Source: a virus. From it: a stretch of DNA of 23,325 bases. Positions 17,562-23,325 of this stretch are shown here, piece after piece. The notes beneath the pieces were generated by a model, which ran no database searches, was not told where the DNA came from, and worked only from the letters and a program-made list of their open reading frames with translations. Numbering within the stretch: position 1 is the stretch's first letter; every line of letters starts with the position of its first letter. The translations under genes were made by a program, and so were the position numbers. The stretch lies in IMG/VR virus record IMGVR_UViG_3300033571_018869, positions 1 through 23,325 of that record. One strand, 5' to 3'.

Positions 17562-20240
17562 ATGTCAGTTAAAAGCAAATTAGAATCACTAAGAAAAATA
17601 CTAGGGCCGGAGAATTTTTTTCTGGCCGAGGCTTTTATTGATAAGAATTTAAAACCATTAAAGATAAGAAAAAATTCTAATCTTTACGCTGCGGCTGTTG
17701 AATATGTTGGTACTTTATTTGAACAAGAAACTCAAATATTAACTGATAGAGAAGTTGAAACTTTAACCAAAGATAATTTAAAAAATAAAGTTGGTGTAGT
17801 ACACAAAAAATTAAAAAAAGAGTTCGATGATTTATTAAAATTAAACGAATTAATAGAAGGCGAGAAAAAAAATACTAGAACTCAAGCGGCTAGACCTCTA
17901 CCCGATCCAATCCCAGTCGCCGCAGCAAAAAAAAAACCACCAGAAGTAACTCTTGAAACAAATAAAAAAAGAGTTCAAAAAGGTGATTCCGCGACAGTAA
18001 CATGGAACTCTAAAAATGCAGTACGAATAGCCCGAACAAATATTCCAGGGGTAACTACAAGATCTTCTTTAAGTGGTTCAATAGAAGTAGAAGATATAAG
18101 AAGACGGAGAGATCTTTATATTGTTGTTGAATCTTTAACCGGACAAAAAGCAGAAGCAAAGACACAAATTCTGGTTGAAACTCAGCAATATCAAAGAAAG
18201 AGAGAAAGGGGAGTAATTGAAGATGATGAAGTTAGCCCCCCACCACCTCCACCAAGACCATCATTAACAACTCTAGTTAGTCCTTCTACCCGAGCGCAAC
18301 CACAAACTAGAACAAGACCGGGACCAACCGCAGAGTCTTCTAATATAAACAATAATATACTATTAAATATCAATAAGTCTCTTACAAATATAGCCAAGGT
18401 TCTTTCTTCACAGTTAAAACTGGGTCAACGAGTTTTTGATATGGATCGAAGATCCAATGAGTCGGCCACTCGCCTTAAGAAAGAGCAAGAAATGGAGGAG
18501 AAGGATAGTGGTATCCCAGGTGGAGCATTGATGAAAGCCGGTGCAGAGAAAATGCTCTCTCCATTTAAAACTATTATTGATAAAATTATTAACTTTATTG
18601 TTTACACATTTTTAGGTAGGGCCTTTACTGAAATTATTAAATGGGTAAATGATCCAAAAAATTCAGAAAAAGTTGATGCCTTAGGTAAATTCTTAAAAAT
18701 GGCCTGGCCGGCTATTCTGGGTCTTTCTTTGTTATTTTTGACTCCTTTGGGCGGGTTTATTTTAGGTACTGTTCAATTTTTAATTGGGACAGCTAAAACA
18801 TTAAGATCCTTAAAACTTCTTATTGATAAACTTATATTTAAGAAGGGTGCTAAACCTCCCACTACGGGATCACCAAAAAGTCCGGTAGGGGGTAGACCAA
18901 AGGTAACTGTTAGTGGAGAAACTCAGAGTAAAGTTCCATTCAGGAGAGGTCCTAAAATAACAGGTGACGTACAATCAAAAGGCTTTAAACTTCCTAAAGT
19001 TTCTCCTGGTGCTGTAATCCGAGGTATAACAAACGCAGGGATAGGACTTGCGGGTTCATTTGCTATTGATGCGTTGGGGGAGGCAATTCAGGGCGGGGCG
19101 TCCCAGAATATTGTTTCTCGTCTTCAGCAATTATCACCAGAGCAAAGAGAAGAAAAAATAAATCAATATAAACAAATAATTAAAACCGAAGAGGAGTATC
19201 AGAAATCCCCATTATTTTTAATTGATAAAATAAAAAATTTAGGTGGTGAAACAGAAAGCGAAAGAATTACAAGATTTTTTAAAAACATCCTAAAGAAATC
19301 AGATTCTTATTCTACCGGAGGACAAATTTTTTCTGGGTTAGTAACGGAAAAAGATGGGGTAAAAGTATCTGGCGCCGGGAAAGATACTCAAGCATTCCCG
19401 GTCATGGGTGGAGGGACTGCTGTTCTTCAGCCAGGAGAAGTTGTACTCAATAAGGCCGGTGTAAAAAATGCACTTTCCTTAGGAATAGATCCACTAAAGC
19501 TAAACACCGGACCTAATGCTAATAAACCGGTTAATATAACAACCGGAATAAAAGCAATGAAATCAGGTGGGGTTGTTGGGGGTATGCGCAACATGCCTTC
19601 AATGGCCGGCACTAGAAAAATGCCCTCAATGAATATTAATTCAATTAATAATATTACTAATAGATCAACTAATTTAAATATTAGTAATAATATGTCCATG
19701 AGACAGCCAACGCGGATGACGAGTAATATATCCAATATGTCTATGAGACAGCCAACGCGGATGAGAAGTAACATGCCTAATATGTCTATGAAATCACCAA
19801 TGTCGATTTCTAGTAGAAGTTTCCCTTCTATGGGCAGTTCATATAAGGCTCCTAGGTCTATGTCAATGGGGTCAATGAGTAAACCTTTTATTCCTCAAAT
19901 GAGGAGATATGAAAGTTCTGGTAAGTTCATAAGAAAAATAGACCAGACTTCATATAGTAAGCCTTATGATAGTTTAGCCAGATCTACTTCTACTGTTTAT
20001 CAGAGCCCCAATCAATTTCAAATATTAAGAGCTTCTCCTACACTTAATGCCCCGGAGCCTCTTTCCAGGGCAAGAAGAAAGGAGCCAATCATGTTGCCTC
20101 CAATTACAATGGGACAGGATACGATTGGCTCATCGGCAGGGCCTGGAACGCAGCTTCCAGTATTTGGGGCCACTTGCCCTAGTTCAAGTGCGGCATCCTC
20201 TAGAAAAATCTTGTGTGATATTTACGGGATAATTGTCTAA
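17562..20240 (+). CDS. Large tape-measure-like tail protein with Ig-like domain, 892 aa
   Basis: N-terminal charged coiled coil (about 1-110). An Ig-like beta-sandwich is at about 126-207 ('PEVTLETNKKRVQKGDSATV', 'TWNSKNAVRI', 'SGSIEVEDI'). A Pro-rich hinge (226-260) follows, then helices with 'FIVYTFLGRAFTEIIKWVND' (about 345-364) and a long hydrophobic segment 'WPAILGLSLLFLTPLGGFIL' (381-412), a probable membrane-inserting region. The C-terminal part has 'GGTAVLQPGEVVLNKAGVKN', a motif of phage tape-measure and hub proteins, then a Met/Ser/Arg/Asn-rich tail with 15-residue repeats. It is probably a gp29-like tape measure or ejected hub protein; T4 gp29 has 590 residues. It directly follows gp26/gp51, as tape measures follow their chaperones. 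No ribosome site; coupled by TAAATG. Confidence 0.7.
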   Translation: MSVKSKLESLRKILGPENFFLAEAFIDKNLKPLKIRKNSNLYAAAVEYVGTLFEQETQILTDREVETLTKDNLKNKVGVVHKKLKKEFDDLLKLNELIEGEKKNTRTQAARPLPDPIPVAAAKKKPPEVTLETNKKRVQKGDSATVTWNSKNAVRIARTNIPGVTTRSSLSGSIEVEDIRRRRDLYIVVESLTGQKAEAKTQILVETQQYQRKRERGVIEDDEVSPPPPPPRPSLTTLVSPSTRAQPQTRTRPGPTAESSNINNNILLNINKSLTNIAKVLSSQLKLGQRVFDMDRRSNESATRLKKEQEMEEKDSGIPGGALMKAGAEKMLSPFKTIIDKIINFIVYTFLGRAFTEIIKWVNDPKNSEKVDALGKFLKMAWPAILGLSLLFLTPLGGFILGTVQFLIGTAKTLRSLKLLIDKLIFKKGAKPPTTGSPKSPVGGRPKVTVSGETQSKVPFRRGPKITGDVQSKGFKLPKVSPGAVIRGITNAGIGLAGSFAIDALGEAIQGGASQNIVSRLQQLSPEQREEKINQYKQIIKTEEEYQKSPLFLIDKIKNLGGETESERITRFFKNILKKSDSYSTGGQIFSGLVTEKDGVKVSGAGKDTQAFPVMGGGTAVLQPGEVVLNKAGVKNALSLGIDPLKLNTGPNANKPVNITTGIKAMKSGGVVGGMRNMPSMAGTRKMPSMNINSINNITNRSTNLNISNNMSMRQPTRMTSNISNMSMRQPTRMRSNMPNMSMKSPMSISSRSFPSMGSSYKAPRSMSMGSMSKPFIPQMRRYESSGKFIRKIDQTSYSKPYDSLARSTSTVYQSPNQFQILRASPTLNAPEPLSRARRKEPIMLPPITMGQDTIGSSAGPGTQLPVFGATCPSSSAASSRKILCDIYGIIV
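19692..19826 (+). repeat. 45-bp in-frame tandem repeat, about 3 copies
   Basis: The 28-base core beginning ATGTC(C/T)ATGAGACAGCC occurs at 19692 and 19737 with one difference. A degenerate third copy begins at 19782. The period is 45 bases (15 codons): MSMRQPTRMTSNISN, MSMRQPTRMRSNMPN, MSMKSPMSISSRSFP. It lies in the low-complexity C-terminal region of the 892-residue tail protein. Confidence 0.85.
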
Positions 20241-23116
20241 TGGACCCATCTAAATTTTTTAACCGAAAGGTAAACATTAGAAATTCCAAGACTCCTTATA
20301 GTAAAGGGAAGTTTGTTGATGAATCGGCAAATTATTCTAATAGAATATCAACTAGAATAAACCAAAGCCCTCTAACCAAATCTCTATTTTCATTTAGGAA
20401 TAAAATATTCCAAATTGAAAATTTATTAACGGGTATCCTTAATTTAAATAAAAAAACCGAAGAACAAAAGAAAAAAATAAAGCCAACTGATACTGTAAAA
20501 AGAAAACCAAAAATAGAAGGGCCTAAAATTTTCGGTAATATTATAAACCTACCTCCAACTAATGCCTTAGATTTAATCAGGGATTTTGTAACCTTTACAT
20601 TTTTGGGGTGGCTTTTTACTCGACTACAACCTATAATGGGAGAGTTAACAAAAATACTCCCGTTAATAGAGGGGTTAATTGGCTTTGTTAGTGGAACTCT
20701 CAAAAATATGATTGATATATTTGCTACCTTTTTAAAGGTCAGTTTTGATGCTATAGATAAGTTTAATGAAATATCTTCAAGTATAAAGAAAAATGTTACT
20801 GGTGTAAATAAACAATTTGATGAAACTTTATCACTATTAAAGGGTGTATTTGGTGGAACCATTGAATTAGTAAATTCCTTTTTGGGGGTTTCAGTAGATA
20901 AAGATGAGTTGGATCGAGCCAAAACTGAGTTACCAAAAGATAAACCAGTTGATAATATCCCTCAAATGCCACCTCTACCTAAAGTAGATGATGCCCCGAA
21001 ACCTCCTGTACAAAAATTACAACCAACCCCTTCTTTATCAACATCAACAAATGTACAAGGAGTTTATACTGGGGGAGTCATTCGTGGGTTTAATGCTGGG
21101 GGTAATTTAAATCAAGAACGAATTGATCCACGGTCACCCGTAACTCGCGGAATTACTCCCCAGAAAAAAGAACCCCTAAAACAAAAACCAATTATAAGTC
21201 AGCAAAAAACAACGCCAGGTAAAGACGTAGGTGGTTTTAAACGGGTTAAAGAATTATATGATTCAAAGGGTGCTGGTCTTCTTGATTTTGTTCCATTAGT
21301 TTCCTTTTTTAGCCCTGATAAGAAGAGTGGTTTTGATGCTCTAGTGAGGACATCTGAGGAATATAAAAAACCAACGATGAATGACATTTTAGGTGTTGGT
21401 AATTTGATGGGCGCATCTGTTGATTCTGCATTGGGTCAGAAGATAGAAAAGAAATCTTATGCTCAATTTGCAGCCGGTATTAAGTATTTGGTCGATTACG
21501 GTAGAACTCAACCGGAAGAGTTTGCAAAAATTGATCTTGAAGATATGGTAAGGAAGATTGTCGAGCCAAAAGTAAATATGGCAATCAACCGAATTCAGGA
21601 AGAAATTAATAAAAAGTCTGCGGTCGAGGTTACTCCTGGCCCCGGCGAAGGAGGTGGTGGAGGTGGTCTTGACTTTGGTGGGGATGTTGGAGATTATGCT
21701 GATTTGATTGCATTAATAGTTGCTGAAGAAAGTGCTGGTCATGGCGGCTATGAAGCATTTAATACTGGTGGTTATGGTAGTGCGCCTAGTGGATCCGCAA
21801 ACTCCATTAACACTCCAGTTGGTGGAATTTTAAGACCTCTAACACAAAGGACAGTTAAAGATATTATGAATATGCATAATAGACGGCAAATACATGCTAC
21901 AGGAAGATATCAAATAATTGCAACTACTTTACGTGGATTAATTAGTGGTGCATATGGTCAAACTGGTGTAAATGAAAATGATTTATATGACGCTGCAACA
22001 CAAGATAAACTCGCTATTGCATTAATAAAAAATAGACTAAAAAATTCTACTCTTCAAAATTTTAGAGATGAATGGACTGGATTAAAAAAGGTTCCTGATA
22101 ATGTTTTGAAGGCTGCTATAGAAAAGGCAAAAATTGGTAGGTTATACAATGTAAGTGATATTCTTTCTAGTAATTTAAAAGGCCTAGTATTACATTCTGG
22201 GCCAGGCGGCCTCATTCAAGGTGGATCTGGAAGTAAGGGAGAATCTGATTATGCGGTCCACTTCCATCTTGACACTAAAACCCCAAATCCAACTAAAGAA
22301 GAATTAGCAAATGTAAGAGAAGTTGCGTTTAAGGCCGTGAAAATCATGCTTGCTAGGGGCTCTAAAGTATATTTTGGTAATCTAAAGGATTATGCGTCTA
22401 ACGATGACAATACACTTAGGAGGCAGATTGCAGAAGATCAGAGAAGACACGCTCAACGAAGCACTCCAGGTGTTGATATTCAAGAAATAAATCCCAATGT
22501 GGGACCAACTATTAAAGGGCTACCTGGTTCTAGAATCGCTTTTCCATTTGCAGTTGGTCGTGTTTATAGAAAGGGTGGTTATGGTAGGGAATCCGAAATT
22601 ATAGGTTCTGGGGGCGTGGTAGTCTCACATGGAGCAGCTGGTTCATCCGCGAGTATCGTACAGCGATCACAACAACCTCCCGGACCCACTCAACAGACTA
22701 AACCTCCAACACACCAACAACTTAACAACCGCATGGGCCTTAATATCCCAGAAGGGGAACCTTATATGATTAAAGGTAAAACGTATTATGTTGATTTTAA
22801 AGATAATAAAATACGAACCCTAGATGAAAAGGGGAATATAGTAGAAATACAAGTAGGAAGAGGAAAAAACGAATGGATATTAAAAGAAATTAGAGAAATA
22901 CAAAAAATAAGAAAAAATCAAAAAATTTCTTTTTCTAAAATTTCACCAACTTTACCCGACCAAAAATATGCGTCATATGAACAATTAGGATCTCAGGAAG
23001 GTGAAATAGCATTTCAACCATTAATATATCCCAAACCAATTCCAGTTCCTGTTTCATCTGATGTTGTTGCATATCCCATTCCGTCAATAAGTAATACTGA
23101 TATAAAATTAACCTAA
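20240..23116 (+). CDS. Large tape-measure-like tail protein with muramidase-like domain, 958 aa
   Basis: N-terminal basic region, then 'LIRDFVTFTFLGWLFTRLQP' (about 112-131) and hydrophobic helices to about 175, echoing the preceding protein. A Pro-rich linker and 'YTGGVIRGFNAGGN' follow (about 275-290). A Gly-rich hinge (about 471-482) leads to a muramidase/transglycosylase-like domain at about 485-640: candidate catalytic Glu496/Glu497 in 'IALIVAEESAGHGGYEAFNT', and 'HATGRYQIIATTLRG' (553-567), close to the 'AAGRYQ' motif of lambda-lysozyme-type enzymes. A further unnamed domain (about 660-830) contains 'HFHLDTKTPNP', 'VYFGNLKDYAS' and 'VGRVYRKGGYGRESEIIGSG'. It would open peptidoglycan during injection, a job done by gp5 in T4. 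Start ATG overlaps the previous stop. Confidence 0.75.
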   Translation: MDPSKFFNRKVNIRNSKTPYSKGKFVDESANYSNRISTRINQSPLTKSLFSFRNKIFQIENLLTGILNLNKKTEEQKKKIKPTDTVKRKPKIEGPKIFGNIINLPPTNALDLIRDFVTFTFLGWLFTRLQPIMGELTKILPLIEGLIGFVSGTLKNMIDIFATFLKVSFDAIDKFNEISSSIKKNVTGVNKQFDETLSLLKGVFGGTIELVNSFLGVSVDKDELDRAKTELPKDKPVDNIPQMPPLPKVDDAPKPPVQKLQPTPSLSTSTNVQGVYTGGVIRGFNAGGNLNQERIDPRSPVTRGITPQKKEPLKQKPIISQQKTTPGKDVGGFKRVKELYDSKGAGLLDFVPLVSFFSPDKKSGFDALVRTSEEYKKPTMNDILGVGNLMGASVDSALGQKIEKKSYAQFAAGIKYLVDYGRTQPEEFAKIDLEDMVRKIVEPKVNMAINRIQEEINKKSAVEVTPGPGEGGGGGGLDFGGDVGDYADLIALIVAEESAGHGGYEAFNTGGYGSAPSGSANSINTPVGGILRPLTQRTVKDIMNMHNRRQIHATGRYQIIATTLRGLISGAYGQTGVNENDLYDAATQDKLAIALIKNRLKNSTLQNFRDEWTGLKKVPDNVLKAAIEKAKIGRLYNVSDILSSNLKGLVLHSGPGGLIQGGSGSKGESDYAVHFHLDTKTPNPTKEELANVREVAFKAVKIMLARGSKVYFGNLKDYASNDDNTLRRQIAEDQRRHAQRSTPGVDIQEINPNVGPTIKGLPGSRIAFPFAVGRVYRKGGYGRESEIIGSGGVVVSHGAAGSSASIVQRSQQPPGPTQQTKPPTHQQLNNRMGLNIPEGEPYMIKGKTYYVDFKDNKIRTLDEKGNIVEIQVGRGKNEWILKEIREIQKIRKNQKISFSKISPTLPDQKYASYEQLGSQEGEIAFQPLIYPKPIPVPVSSDVVAYPIPSISNTDIKLT

Positions 23117-23325
23117 TGTCTAATTTAGCTGCTGCTGGCGGAAAAGGCCAGATAAAAGAACTAAAATTAATATCTAATTACTCAGGTGATCTTAATTTAA
23201 CTGATGGATTTCTTGGAATGATGCTCTATGAAAGTATTTTAGATTATTCAACCAGGGCAACCCTTTCTTTCGTAGATACCGGATACAGATCAAATAAATC
23301 TGGAACTGGGGCAATGGAAAAAGAT
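23116..23325 (+). CDS. Probable baseplate hub subunit (gp27-like), 5' part
   Basis: ATG 23116 overlaps the previous stop (TAATG) and the frame runs off the window after 70 codons. The product starts 'MSNLAAAGGKGQIKELKLIS' and continues 'TDGFLGMMLYESILDYSTRA', 'TLSFVDTGYRS'. The 'YES(I/V)LD.S..A.L...DTG' pattern is what I associate with the N-terminal tube domain of hub proteins (gp27-like) in cyanophages. Position after tape-measure-like genes fits. With only 70 residues, the name is tentative. Confidence 0.6.
   Translation, partial: MSNLAAAGGKGQIKELKLISNYSGDLNLTDGFLGMMLYESILDYSTRATLSFVDTGYRSNKSGTGAMEKD

Noticed and set aside
20047-20232. Second plus-strand frame inside the 3' end of the 892-residue gene
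   Set aside because: No ribosome site, fully nested in a real gene, and a product without recognisable pattern.
20332-20922. 196-codon minus-strand frame opposite the second large tail gene
   Set aside because: The plus-strand product has coherent domains; the antisense frame is hydrophobic noise from AT-rich codons.
1-23325. tRNA genes, CRISPR arrays, insertion sequences, attachment sites
   Set aside because: No cloverleaf with a TTCGA-type arm, no spaced repeats, no transposase and no terminal inverted repeats were seen on reading; a tRNAscan-type search would be more sensitive.

Overview
The window looks like part of the genome of a T4-like marine myovirus, most probably a cyanophage (Synechococcus/Prochlorococcus phage) or a close relative. 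This rests on T4 core genes in T4-like order (33-59-32; 53, 48, 4, a tail-tube protein, 26, 51), on accessory genes usual in marine T4-like phages (thyX, phoH, speD, glutaredoxin), on AT-rich DNA with overlapping tiny genes, and on TATAAATA/CTAAATA late-promoter-like boxes. No photosynthesis gene lies in the window, so the host is inferred.

Layout. (1) 1-550: a free-standing HNH homing endonuclease behind a late-promoter-like box in a hairpin, then a rho-independent terminator. (2) 571-7522: a plus-strand operon of small, mostly unrecognised genes joined by TAATG/ATGA overlaps. It contains glutaredoxin, a DUF6433-like gene, speD and thyX; thyX carries an intein. Four genes of 48-58 codons (1638, 2200, 5199, 7104) are reported here from direct reading. 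(3) 7519-10127: phoH with an intein inside its Walker A motif, followed by a GIY-YIG homing endonuclease whose leader is an 18-bp hairpin with TATAAATA in its apex. (4) 10304-12839: a RecB-like nuclease, then gp33 (late transcription), gp59 (helicase loader) and gp32 (ssDNA-binding protein), closed by a strong terminator. (5) 15909-12883, minus strand: gp4 (head completion), an unnamed conserved gene, gp48 and gp53 (baseplate). (6) 15948-23325, plus strand: a tail-tube-fold protein, gp26, gp51, two very large tape-measure-like proteins (the second with a muramidase-like domain) and the start of a probable baseplate-hub gene.

How it works together. Regions 2-4 serve nucleotide synthesis, phosphate/polyamine metabolism, replication and the switch to late transcription. 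Regions 5-6 build the tail tube, baseplate and cell-wall-penetrating hub from divergent late promoters.

Main leads: (a) four homing elements within 10 kb, at least one with what looks like I-TevI-style translational silencing; (b) a WCT-triad (class 3-like) intein in PhoH flanked by an unusually GC-rich extein tract; (c) a textbook -1 frameshift architecture at the gp26/gp51 junction, which would make a G/GT-like fusion directly upstream of tape-measure-like genes; (d) a hairpin or possible pseudoknot in the gp32 leader; (e) a muramidase-like domain in a tape-measure-like protein. All functional names come from reading motifs and synteny by eye; no database search was run.
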